From the NCBI RefSeq assembly GCF_030811595.1, contig NZ_JAUSRB010000002.1, positions 4,402,001-4,466,000 on the forward strand: a stretch of DNA of 64,000 bases, read 5' to 3'. Within the stretch, counting starts at the first letter, position 1. Each line of letters starts with the position of its first letter. This DNA comes from Streptosporangium brasiliense (lineage in GTDB: Bacteria; Actinomycetota; Actinomycetes; Streptosporangiales; Streptosporangiaceae). The notes beneath the pieces were generated by a model. That model saw only the letters and a program-made list of their open reading frames with translations. It ran no database searches and had not been told where the DNA came from. The position numbers and the translations under genes were made by a program. Of this stretch, positions 25,913 to 33,813 are shown in pieces.

Positions 25913-26048
25913 TACTTCAGCCGTAGATCGTGATCATGTTGGGGCCGCCGTCGGCCGGTTGCAGTGGTTTGCTTTGGGAGCGGTCCTGGTGGGAGTGGCT
26001 GTGCCGCCGCCTGCCAGGGCGGCCGGAGTCTGTTGGGAGGGGTGGAGG

Positions 26049-26432
26049 ATGGCGGGGTCGGTTTCGAGGCCGGCGGCGGCAACGCCGGACGATGTGATGC
26101 GGGCGCGGGCCGAGACGGCGATGAGCCTTCCGGCTCCGCTGGTGGCACTGTGGAGTGTGAGGGACGGCTTTCACGCAGAGTCCGGTGTCGCGGTGTACTC
26201 GGCAGGGGACATCGGTGAACGCAACGCCACTTACGAAGTCGCGCGGTATGCACCAGGATTCCTCCTCGTCGGCGATGACAGTGGTGGCCGCGGGTTTCTC
26301 CTGCGTGCCGATGACCGGGACTCCGCCGTGTTCTCCTCCGGTCTGGGCGATCTGGAGCCTGCGGACTTCGACGTCGTGTCCGCGGACTTCGCGTCCTGGA
26401 TCGAATCGCTTGGTCCTGTCCCTTCCTGCTGA
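26049..26432 (+). CDS. SMI1/KNR4 (SUKH)-like protein
   Basis: 127 aa from ATG 26049, preceded by GGAGGGGTGGAGG. Visible SUKH pattern: ATPDDVMRARAETAMSLPAPLVALW, then GFLLVGDDSGGRGFLLRADD, and the closing FASWIESLG. SUKH proteins are typical immunity proteins of contact-dependent or polymorphic toxins. The open frame extends upstream to 25866 and could add residues, but that part overlaps the preceding gene and does not look like the family. No toxin gene is visible nearby. Confidence 0.7.
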   Translation: MAGSVSRPAAATPDDVMRARAETAMSLPAPLVALWSVRDGFHAESGVAVYSAGDIGERNATYEVARYAPGFLLVGDDSGGRGFLLRADDRDSAVFSSGLGDLEPADFDVVSADFASWIESLGPVPSC

Positions 26433-26523
26433 CAAAGGGCATTCTCGGGTTCGCTTACCGGCGTGGGCCGAACGAGTCAGCGTGTGCCGAAAGTGGATCT
26501 TGGCCGTGGGGAGATCACGGTTT

Positions 26524-27177
26524 GTGGCGCGTGGGGATCTGACGGACGAGCGGTGGGCGGTGCTGGGGCCGCTGTTGTCGAAGGACAAGAGGCCCGGTCG
26601 GCCGCCGGTATGGCCTCGGCGGCAGTTGATCGACGGCATACGGTTCCGGGTCCGCACCGGCATCCCGTGGCGGGACATGCCTGAGGAGTATGGGCCGTGG
26701 GGTCGGGTGTACGACTTGTCCGGCGCCGGCAGCGGGACGGCACTTGGCTGTCGAGCAGGGCCAGAAGCCAATGTCGATCGTGATCACGGCCGGGCAGCGT
26801 GGCGACGCCCCGCAGTTCGAGGCCGTTCTGGGCCGTATCCGGGTGCCCCGCCTCGGGCCCGGCCGGCCGCGCACCCGGCCCGGGCGGGTGCGTGCCGACA
26901 AGGCATACGCTTCCCGTAAGAACCGTGCTTACCTGCGCTGACGCGGCACCGCTGCACGATCCCGGACAAGGCCGACCAGGCCCGCAACCGCAAGAAACTC
27001 GGATCCAGGGGCGGTCGTCCGCCGAAGTTCGATCCGGAGGATTACAAGGCTCGGCAGGCGGTGGAGGGCGGCATCAACCGCCTCGAAAGGCACCGTGCCG
27101 TGGCCACCAGATACGACAAGCTCGCGGTCCGCTACGAGGCGACCGTCCTCGTAGCGGCCATCAACGAGTGGCTATGA
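26524..27177 (+). pseudogene. IS5-family (IS427-like) transposase, degraded
   Basis: Starts with VARGDLTDERWAVLGPLL and RQLIDGIRFRVRTGIPWRDMP, the N-terminus of IS5-type transposases. After VYDL the middle region including the first catalytic Asp is deleted; a second frame resumes with VEQGQKPMSIVITAGQRGDA to ADKAYASRKNR, hits a stop at about 26940, and a third frame continues from RHRCTIPDKADQ to AAINEWL at 27177. At least one deletion and two frame breaks, so inactive. Confidence 0.8.
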
Positions 27178-27252
27178 CCAGCACATTCGCTCCGGCCGGG
27201 GGCGGGGAAAAAGCTTCGCGATGCGAGTGCACCGGATGGCAGGGTGCAACGC

Positions 27253-27819
27253 ATGGCACCCCAGTACCAGATTCGCGCAGACTACGACGCTGACACGATC
27301 GTGGTCTACCAGGCATACGCGCCTGCCATAGCCGACGCAGCGCTGCGAGCGGGCCGCTTCGTCGCGCCGTTCTCATTCCACAGGATGACATGGATCAAGC
27401 CCTCATTCCTGTGGCTCATGCATCGCAGCAACTGGGCCCGCAAACCCGGTCAAGAGCGCGTTCTCGCAGTGCGGATAACCCGGCAGGGCTGGGAGGAAGC
27501 TCTGTCCCAGGCCGTGCTCACGACCGCGGATCCGGCAGCTGTGACCCAGGCAGCCGTACATGTCCAGTGGGACCCGGAACGCTCGTTGCGCGGAGCGGCA
27601 CTGAACCACTACAGCATCCAGGTCGGCATCGGCCGCAATCTGATCCGCACATTCACCGACGACTGGATCGTCAGCCTCACCGACCTCACCCCCCAGGTCC
27701 GCAAGGCCGCGGTATTGACACAAACCGGGCACGCTACCAAGGCTCAGCGGCTATTTCCCGCAGAGCGGGTGTATCCACTGCCACGGACGCTGGAAAGCCT
27801 CCTTTCCCCGGGTAGCTGA
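27253..27819 (+). CDS. DUF4291 protein
   Basis: 188 aa from ATG 27253, with GGCAGGG about 9 bases upstream (GTG 27244 is an alternative). Matches the DUF4291 pattern closely: IRADYDADTIVVYQAYAP, RMTWIKPSFLWLMHRSNWA, KPGQERVLAVRITRQGWE and VQWDPERSLRG. The family is common in bacteria and unresolved; fold predictions suggest an ADP-ribosyltransferase-like or mono-domain enzyme, which I cannot judge here. Lies between an IS5 relic and an IS630 element. Confidence 0.85.
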   Translation: MAPQYQIRADYDADTIVVYQAYAPAIADAALRAGRFVAPFSFHRMTWIKPSFLWLMHRSNWARKPGQERVLAVRITRQGWEEALSQAVLTTADPAAVTQAAVHVQWDPERSLRGAALNHYSIQVGIGRNLIRTFTDDWIVSLTDLTPQVRKAAVLTQTGHATKAQRLFPAERVYPLPRTLESLLSPGS

Positions 27820-27886
27820 CGGCCGACTGGCGAGGGATAAGTTGCCCGCGCCTGAGACACTACGGGTCCTTTCGCAACAGGCCTTA

Positions 27887-29043
27887 CTGATCTTTAATGC
27901 GTGAAGTTACGGCGGCTTGAGAAGCAGGCCGGTCCCGGCCAGGCAGCCGTCGATCAGATACGGCCGATACTGGATCTTCTTCAGGCCTCGCTTGATCACG
28001 CGCGTTAGGTGGTCCAGGCCCGTGGCGGCGAGGTTGGCCAGCCCGTCACGGTTCAGCAGCGACCACAGGCCCTCCACCGGATTGAGATCGGGAGCATAGG
28101 CCGGCAACCGGACAACCCGTAGCCAGTCGGCGTTGTCGGCGATGAATTGCCGCATCTGCGGGCAGGTGTGCCGGTTGAGGTTGTCCCAGATGAGCACGAT
28201 CGGCGCGCCGAGCTGCAGATGCGCCATGGTGATCAGGTCCCGGTAGTCGCGCCAGGTGAAGCTCGCTGCCTCGTTCTTGCGCCGCCGGTAAACGTGCACC
28301 CGGTAGATCAGCCGGGAGCGCCGGCCGGGCCGATAGCAGGCCAGTGCCGCGACGGAGACCCTGCCCGTGCGGTGGCCCGGTACCCGCACCACCGGGGTGG
28401 CGCCGCGCACCGCCCAGGTGCGGGCGATCGGCGGCCTCAAAGTGCGCCCGCACTCGTCTTCGAAGCAGACCCACGCGCCCAGGTCCGCCGCGGTCTTTCC
28501 ACGGCCGGCCACACCTGCTCCTTCCATACCTCGATCGCCTTCTCGTCGCGTTCGCGGGCCCGGCGCGCGGGCACCTGGCACGACCAGCCATGGCGGGTCA
28601 GCAGTTTCCACACCCCGGGCAGGGAGTACGACACGTGGAACATCCGGCCGATCACCCGCCGGACCCGGGTCAGCGTCCAGTACTGGTCGTTCCAGCCGTG
28701 CGCGGCCGGGCCTCGCAGCAGCGCGGCCTCCAGCCGGGCGAACTGCGCCTCGCTCAGCCGCGGCAGGGACGCCGGTCCCCTGGAGGTCAGGGCCGCGCCG
28801 CCGCCGTGCGCCCAGGCGCGGCGCCATCGGTTGGCCGACATCCGGCTGACGCGCAGTTCCTTGGCTATCTGCAGGTCGGTGTATCCGCGGGCGAACAGTT
28901 CGGCCGCGCACAGCCGTACCTGTTCGCGCTTGGCTCGTTGTGCGGCGGTCAGCCCGCCGCCTTGCGCGTACCGCATGACCTGGACATACCGCCAGAAACC
29001 GGCAGTGTCACATGATCGCTTAACACCACGAATTAAAGATCAG
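27887..29043 (-). mobile_element. Complete IS630-family insertion sequence with TA target duplication
   Basis: Terminal inverted repeats agree at 16 of 17 positions: CTGATCTTTAATGCGTG from 27887 and the complement of CACGAATTAAAGATCAG ending at 29043. Both sides are flanked by TA (27885-27886 and 29044-29045), the target duplication of IS630/Tc1 elements. Length 1157 bp. Encodes a two-frame transposase. The intact ends and TA pair suggest a recent, possibly mobile copy. Confidence 0.88.
27907..28976 (-). CDS. IS630-family transposase, two frames joined by a -1 shift
   Basis: First frame (28976 down to 28437) holds a winged-HTH domain (YTDLQIAKELRVSRMSANRWRRAW) and ends in EVWKEQVWPAVE. The second frame (ending at 27907) carries the DDE domain: WVCFEDECGR (first Asp), VLIWDNLNRHT (second Asp) and APDLNPVEGLW (Glu). 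Stepping back one base at GAAAG (28495-28499) joins the two as PAVE-KTAADLGAWVCFEDE, exactly the family sequence. It may be programmed -1 frameshifting, known in this family, or a point mutation. Confidence 0.85.
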
Positions 29044-29099
29044 TAAGAGTTGTTGTCAGATCTGCCGGCGGCCTGTGCCTGGCTTGCCGCTCTTGACGT

Positions 29100-29490
29100 A
29101 TGGGTCGTGGAGACCTGACCAATGCCGAGCGGGAGCGGCTGCTGGCGGCGGTTCAGGCGGCTCAAGACGAGCAGGGGCGGGTGGACCGGGACGTGTCGGT
29201 GGATTCGACGACCGTGCGAGCGCACCAGCACGCAGCCGGCGCGCTCCGCGCGGCCCTGCCCACCCGCCGTCGCCGAGTCGGCAAAAGGGGGACCGGGCGG
29301 GGACAGATCGGGGCGATCCGGTGCTGGCAACCCTGGCAGCCCGGCTGGCGGAGGTGATCCGACCGGGGAGTGCTCAGGGCGCTCACGCGGCGGGTTCACC
29401 ACGGAGATCCACGTGCCGGCCGAGGGGCGGTGCCGTCCGCCTGGGAACCGTCACCGTCGCCGCACTGGTTATCTGGCTCCGACCTGATCC
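29100..29490 (+). pseudogene. IS5-family transposase, second degraded copy
   Basis: MGRGDLTNAERERL is an IS5-type N-terminus that jumps directly to LLAAVQAAQDEQGRVDRDVSVDSTTVRAHQHAAG, the region with the first catalytic Asp, so the intervening part is deleted. A further frame shows SRGGFTTEIHVPAEGR. The reading frame breaks twice and the 3' half is missing. It begins 57 bases right of the IS630 element. Confidence 0.75.
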
Positions 29491-29556
29491 AGGAAGCAGC
29501 TTCTAACGGCCGTGTGCTGTAGCAGCCAGTATCTGGGCCCTTGACCAGGATAAAGA

Positions 29557-29802
29557 ATGCTAGGCGTTACAACTAACTACATTTTCCATCAATCCCCGGA
29601 TCCGGTGGAGCCTTCGCTGATCGAGCGGCTGAGCATCTTTCCGGCGTTGCACGAGCTCACGGACATCTCGCGTTATCAGGCATTCCCGTGTGGCTGCCAG
29701 GGTGAAAGATACTGGCTCAAGGAGGCTTTTGGCGTACCAGACCTTCCCTGGGATGAGATGCCCGTCGTTGACCAGGTTCATCACAAGCAGATCCATCCCT
29801 GA
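29557..29802 (+). CDS. Small hypothetical protein
   Basis: 81 aa from ATG 29557 with AGGA about 9 bases upstream. Contains a CGC motif (FPCGCQGERYW) and a Pro/Asp/Trp-rich C-terminus; no recognised family. Base composition is lower in GC than the core genes. May be a real small gene or a truncated one. Confidence 0.35.
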   Translation: MLGVTTNYIFHQSPDPVEPSLIERLSIFPALHELTDISRYQAFPCGCQGERYWLKEAFGVPDLPWDEMPVVDQVHHKQIHP

Positions 29803-30049
29803 TCGCACATCGACGTCCCGCCTCGACCATCACCGCCCGCTCCAGCTCAGCAGGGATAGCGGGCCGTCCTTCTGGCATGGCGGAAGTCATCTGTGGAAAT
29901 GGCCTGACGGGTGAGAGGCGAACTCGTCATGCCCGTTTTTCTTGATCAGTACAGCGGCGCGTACAGCAACACCGTCTTACGCGATCACACGGTAGGGACC
30001 CGCGTCCACCGCTCCACCAGGGCGAAAGAGCACTGACGAGGCGTATGCC
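29803..30049. other. Stretch without a gene
   Basis: About 250 bases of accessory DNA before the half-tRNA(Arg). No coding frame with a ribosome site or domain was found. Confidence 0.4.
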
Positions 30050-30069
30050 CTTCCCTGCGGATCAGAAGG
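30050..30069 (+). repeat. 20-bp att-like direct repeat, copy 1
   Basis: CTTCCCTGCGGATCAGAAGG; 18 of 20 bases recur at 31531-31550 in the same orientation. Includes the start of the half-tRNA(Arg). Confidence 0.6.
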
Positions 30070-30098
30070 TCAGGGGTTCGAATCTTCTCGGCCGCGCG
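30055..30098 (+). other. 3' half of a tRNA(Arg)-like sequence (att-type relic)
   Basis: Reads CTGCGGATCAGAAGG, the loop and 3' side of the anticodon stem as in actinobacterial tRNA(Arg), then the T arm GGGGTTCGAATC and an acceptor-like end CGGCCGCGC. The 5' half is replaced by unrelated DNA. It is followed directly by a strong terminator, as behind a genuine tRNA gene, so this looks like the displaced original 3' end left after integration. Confidence 0.6.
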
Positions 30099-30103
30099 TA
30101 ACG

Positions 30104-30140
30104 GAAGCCCCGGTCATCTCAGCGATGACCAGGGCTTTTC
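30104..30140 (+). terminator. Rho-independent terminator behind the half-tRNA
   Basis: GCCCCGGTCATC pairs with GATGACCAGGGC around a TCAGC loop, followed by TTTT at 30136-30139. A classic U-tract terminator, rare in this GC-rich genome except behind tRNA genes. Confidence 0.8.
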
Positions 30141-30383
30141 GCTTGTGGATCATGTTTCGGCATCCGGCGGTTGTCAGGCGATGTCGGCTGGTCGTCCCCA
30201 GTACGGCCCCACACTCCGGAGCTCAGGACCTCGCTGGTTCGCCGCTTGGCGATCTCGTCTTGACCCCCATGAGGGCTCGGTGCCTCCTGATTGGCTCCCA
30301 TGCCCCTTTGAAGGGGTACTGCTCAGGCGGGAAAGATGTACACGGGTTCGCCCGCCGATGTCGGTTCCTTTTGTTGGCGCAGA

Positions 30384-31208
30384 TCAGAAAGGGCCGCTCT
30401 CCGGATAGCCGGCCTTTATGGCGGCCTTGAGGGTCTTCGCGTTGAGTTTCTTCTCACTGATGACCTTGCTGGCCGCCGGTGCGGCGATCTTCACCTTGGT
30501 GCCCCAGCCCGAATACTTGGTATCGGTGTGGAAGACCATCTGGTCATAGGCCATGGTGTCGTCGTCCGGGTAGGTTGTCGTGTCGACGACCGTGTGGGTG
30601 AGCAGGTTGTGTTCATCGAAGTACAGGCGGAACTCGACGCTGCCTTCCCCGGCGGATCTGTCGTGCTGGAAGTCAGCGAGCGTGGCGGTGCCCTGATACT
30701 CGCCGGTCGCCACTTCTGATGCGTTGTCCAGCATGAACTTCAGTTCGGCAGGAGTGACGATGTCGGGGACGGCGTTTCTGTGCCCACTGGCCTTCGACTG
30801 GATCCAGGAACGACCGGAAGGCAGCGCCTTGGCGATGCCGGCGTTGGTCACGTAGGCGTTTCTGCCCTCGGCGATGACCCGGTAGGGAGGGTTGGACCCT
30901 TTCTGGGGTGAGGACATGCGGACACGGAGGTCGGCAGCCGCTGCATTGCCCTTGCCGAAAGCCAGGGTGCCGACCGTGCGGGTGTTCACCCGTATCTGCA
31001 TAGCCCGGTCGTCGGCGGTGAAATCGAGGATGATGCCGCTTGATTCGGTGATCTTTACGCCTCTGCCCGGGACCAGCTGGGCCTTCAGGGCTTTCACCGG
31101 GTCCACTGGGGCGGCCTGCACGGATGCGACGGATGCCGCCTGAGCGGGTACGGCCACCGCGGACACGGCCGCGGCCGTTGCCACGAGGCCTGCGAAGAAG
31201 AGCTTCAT
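30384..31208 (-). CDS. Secreted hypothetical protein (possible LppX/LprG-like fold)
   Basis: 274 aa. Signal peptide at residues 1-24 (MKLFFAGLVATAAAVSAVAVPAQAA) with an AQA/A cleavage site and no lipobox. The mature part is beta-rich with GTATLADFQ and an aromatic YFDEHNLLTHTVVDTTTY, reminiscent of LppX/LprG-type lipid-binding proteins; that resemblance is weak. AAGGA precedes ATG 31208. Sits between the two att-like 20-bp repeats. Confidence 0.75.
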   Translation of the reverse strand: MKLFFAGLVATAAAVSAVAVPAQAASVASVQAAPVDPVKALKAQLVPGRGVKITESSGIILDFTADDRAMQIRVNTRTVGTLAFGKGNAAAADLRVRMSSPQKGSNPPYRVIAEGRNAYVTNAGIAKALPSGRSWIQSKASGHRNAVPDIVTPAELKFMLDNASEVATGEYQGTATLADFQHDRSAGEGSVEFRLYFDEHNLLTHTVVDTTTYPDDDTMAYDQMVFHTDTKYSGWGTKVKIAAPAASKVISEKKLNAKTLKAAIKAGYPESGPF

Positions 31209-31606
31209 CAGCGTCCTTGATTATGGGGATATAGCAGAAAAAAGAGTATGAGGGTGGTGTTAGCGAGATAAAGGAGGTCTTATAACGATCCCGTGCAGAC
31301 CGGTGATCTCAAGTGGTGACAGCCCTTCGACGAAGGCGGGCGGGGTAATCCTTGCCTTTTCTCGTATTTTCGGGTCAGGGCCGGCAGAGGCGGCCATCCT
31401 GGGAAGGCAAGCCTTGTCCGGCACGCTGTGGCGAGACATCCAGGGCACTGGTGAGGCCTCACGATGGCCGAACGGGACATGTAGCCGCACATCAGCGCCT
31501 GGGCAGCGGCATGATCGCACGTCGCTGGAGCTTCCCTGCAGATCAGAAGACCGCGGGTGGCCGCTGAGGCCGTGACGATTCTCAATGAAGTTGTCAAGGT
31601 GGTCGG
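31209..31606. other. Intergenic stretch with promoter and att-like repeat
   Basis: 398 bases, AT-richer near 31210-31270 where the promoter of the leftward secreted-protein gene should lie. It also carries the second 20-bp repeat (31531-31550) and, at its right end, the 3' edge of the IS110-type element. No coding frame is convincing. Confidence 0.45.
31531..31550 (+). repeat. 20-bp att-like direct repeat, copy 2
   Basis: CTTCCCTGCAGATCAGAAGA, 18/20 identical to 30050-30069. The similarity stops after the anticodon-arm part, so the T arm is not repeated here. Confidence 0.55.
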
Positions 31607-32887
31607 CTATGCCGCTTGAGGAAGCGGCGGGGTTGCCTCGTAGCATCGTCGGTCACGGATGAGCGCCCACAACACGTTGACCCGTCGCCGGGCCAAAGCC
31701 AGCACGGCTTGGGTGTGAAGCTTGCCCTCGGCGCGTTTGCGCTCATAGAAGGCCTGCGAGTCGGAGTGCCATCGGACGCTGATCAGGGCCGAGGTGTAGA
31801 AGACCCGGTTCAGGGCGCGGTTGTAGCGCCGTGGCCGGTGCAGGTTGCCACTGATGCGTCCGGAGTCGCGGGGAACGGGGGCGAGCCCGGCATAGCCGGC
31901 CAGGCGGTCCGGTGAGGCGAAGGCGGTCATGTCGCCGCCGGTGGCAGCCAGGAACTCGGCGCCGAGCAGGACACCGATGCCGGGCATGCTGACGATGATC
32001 TCGGCCAGTTCGTGGCGGCCGAACCGGTCGGCGATGAGGGCATCGACGTCGTCGATCAGCGCATTGAGCCTGATCAGCTCCGTAGCGAGCTGGGCCACCA
32101 GCAGGGCGGCCATCTGCTCGCCCGGCACGGTGACGGTCTGGGAAGATGCCGCCTGGAATACTCGCGCGGCCAACTCGCTCGCGCCGCGGCGCACGCCGGC
32201 TGCGCGCAGCCACTCCTCCAGACGGTCCTGGCCCACCGCGCAGATGGCCGCAGGGGTCTGATAGCCGGTAAGCAGGATCAACGGTCCCTTGTTGGTCACC
32301 TCCAGCGCGCGTTCCAGGGCCGGGCAGATGGCCAAGAGCTGATCGCGCAGCCGGTTGACTGCGCGCGTGCGGTCGGCCACCAGGTCCTGGCGGCGGGCCA
32401 CCAGCATCCGCAGCTCGGCGATCAGTTCGGGTCCGGGGCGCAGCACGGTCAGGTCCTGCCGCATCCGGGCCTGGTCGGCGATGATCGCGGCGTCCTTGGC
32501 GTCTGTCTTGCCCGCTCCTCGGTAGCCATCGGCAGCCCGGTTGACCATGGTGCTGGAGATGTAGCGCACCTGCTGACCGTGATCGAGAAGCACCGCCAGC
32601 AGCAGCGCCGCCCCGCCGGTCATGATGTCAACAGCCCACACCGCCTCCTCGGCCAGCGCAGTGACCTCGGCGAACAGCGCAGTCAGGGCGCCTTCATCGT
32701 TGGCCACCCGCCGCGACAATAGCCGCTTGCCCTCCGAGTCGATCACCACCGCGTGGTGATGAGTCTTGCCGATGTCCACCCCGGCCCACACCCGCTGCAC
32801 CGTCGTCCCTCCTTCGATCGTTCTTGCGGTCCCGCGGACGACCTCGCCGGCGCATCCCTACACAGCGATGAACTCGCAATTCTCAAT
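31578..32887 (-). mobile_element. IS110-family element, minimal boundaries from a 9-bp direct repeat
   Basis: ATTCTCAAT at 31578-31586 and 32879-32887 brackets the recombinase gene and contains the CT core usual at IS110 junctions. If these were the true ends, only about 80 bases upstream would be non-coding, too little for a bridge RNA of known size, so the right end may lie farther out (to about 33000-33200). Treat the boundaries as provisional. Confidence 0.45.
31607..32800 (-). CDS. IS110-family recombinase (DEDD transposase)
   Basis: 397 aa and apparently intact. The N-terminal RuvC-like DEDD domain starts WAGVDIGKTHHHAVV and includes KTDAKDAAIIADQAR; the C-terminal Tnp domain has the family motif VSMPGIGVLLGAEFLAATGG and the serine-containing region YAGLAPVPRDSGRISG. 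IS110 recombinases work with a bridge RNA made from the element's non-coding end. ATTCTCAAT occurs on both sides (31578-31586, 32879-32887). Confidence 0.92.
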   Translation of the reverse strand: MQRVWAGVDIGKTHHHAVVIDSEGKRLLSRRVANDEGALTALFAEVTALAEEAVWAVDIMTGGAALLLAVLLDHGQQVRYISSTMVNRAADGYRGAGKTDAKDAAIIADQARMRQDLTVLRPGPELIAELRMLVARRQDLVADRTRAVNRLRDQLLAICPALERALEVTNKGPLILLTGYQTPAAICAVGQDRLEEWLRAAGVRRGASELAARVFQAASSQTVTVPGEQMAALLVAQLATELIRLNALIDDVDALIADRFGRHELAEIIVSMPGIGVLLGAEFLAATGGDMTAFASPDRLAGYAGLAPVPRDSGRISGNLHRPRRYNRALNRVFYTSALISVRWHSDSQAFYERKRAEGKLHTQAVLALARRRVNVLWALIRDRRCYEATPPLPQAA

Positions 32888-32905
32888 CAGCGGCCGAGTC
32901 GTCCC

Positions 32906-32971
32906 GGGTGCCGGGCGGCCAATCGTCACAAGCCACGGACGGCAGATCGCTCAAAGCCACACCCGGCACCC
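32906..32971 (-). ncRNA. Candidate hairpin of an IS110 bridge RNA
   Basis: A perfect 10-bp inverted repeat, GGGTGCCGGG (32906-32915) and CCCGGCACCC (32962-32971), encloses a 46-base loop 105-170 bases upstream of the recombinase start. Bridge RNAs of IS110 elements lie in this position and have large internal loops that pair with target and donor DNA. Assigning it as bridge RNA is inference; the hairpin itself is plain. Confidence 0.4.
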
Positions 32972-33234
32972 CTGGGTGTCAGAACCCTACGACCGGTTCG
33001 GACGGCCCAAGAAGAAGGTAGGGATCGCTCACTTCGCCGCCCCCGTACGCGATCGGGACGATCGCCGCCAGGGCCCTCCTTCGTCGGCCTTGGCGCTGGT
33101 CACAGTGGTCGCCGTGATGGCAACGCTGACGGCGACGTCGGACACCAAACCCACACGACGCGCACTCTCGACGGCGGCCCGGTACCCGGTCGGTCTGACT
33201 GGGCAGAGTGATCGTGACTTCTGAAAAGTGAAGG
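32972..33234. other. Remainder of the gap right of the IS110 recombinase
   Basis: Open frames cross this stretch in both directions but none has a ribosome site or a recognisable domain. It may hold the outer end of the IS110 element and decayed DNA before the methyltransferase fragment. Confidence 0.4.
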
Positions 33235-33474
33235 TCAGGCTGCCACGTGCCCGCTGTTGCGCTGCCTGGCCGCCTCGATGGCTGTGTCCGACCGGTCAAT
33301 CGCGGTGAGCGACCCCGCCTTGAGGCGGTCAAGGACGAGCGTGGCCGCGACACCGCGGCCACATCCGATCCCCAGGACCCGATCGGACGGCGCGAGATCC
33401 AGTGTCTCCACCGCCCAGGAGAACCGCTCCGGTATCAATTTTCCAGCCATGGTCACATGATCGGTGAACATCAC
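33235..33474 (-). pseudogene. Class I SAM methyltransferase, truncated
   Basis: 79 aa only. From KLIPERFSWAVETLDLAPSDRV to LDRLKAGSLTAIDRSDTAIEAA it matches the N-terminal third of actinobacterial methyltransferases, including the glycine loop (here LGIGCGRG, usually with Glu in place of the first Gly) and the acidic Asp of IDRS. A stop follows at 33235, before motifs II-IV. Its first codons overlap a relic of an IS630-type end, so the native start is also gone. Confidence 0.7.
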
Positions 33475-33491
33475 GACTTAAAGGTCAGTGA
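33453..33491 (+). mobile_element. Relic of an IS630-type right end
   Basis: TCACATGATCG followed by CACGACTTAAAGGTCAGT aligns with the right end of the complete IS630 copy (TCACATGATCG then CACGAATTAAAGATCAGT near 29009-29044) with a few differences. No transposase adjoins it, so it is a solo terminus of a diverged sister element. Confidence 0.6.
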
Positions 33492-33494
33492 TTG

Positions 33495-33813
33495 TTATCG
33501 CGCCGGACTTATCCCGCCATGTTCGAGCCGTAATCACTCCAGAGGCGTGGTCGGTGACCAGGGGGCTGCCCCTTTCTCCCGTCAGCTCGCCGACATCCCC
33601 CGCATCCACGACCCATGAGAACGGAGCCCTCGGCGTCCTCGCCATCGAGATCGAGCTGGTCCACCAACCCGGTGAACGACATTCGAACGGCCAGCGGCGG
33701 CAGTCCGGCGGTCTTCAGCCCGCTACCGCCACTGGCCGTTCCGTTGTTGCTCAAGCCCCGTACCGATCCCGGAAGGCGGGGAGCCGGTACGGCGGGGCGG
33801 CGGCGGACGTGGG
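33495..33813. other. Stretch without a supportable gene
   Basis: About 320 bases between the IS relic and the secreted hydrolase. Frames exist on both strands but none has a recognised domain or a good ribosome site. Marks the right edge of the accessory island. Confidence 0.4.

Noticed and set aside
30055..30098. Intact tRNA(Arg) gene
   Set aside because: Only the 3' half is recognisable; the DNA to the left does not supply a D arm or acceptor strand.
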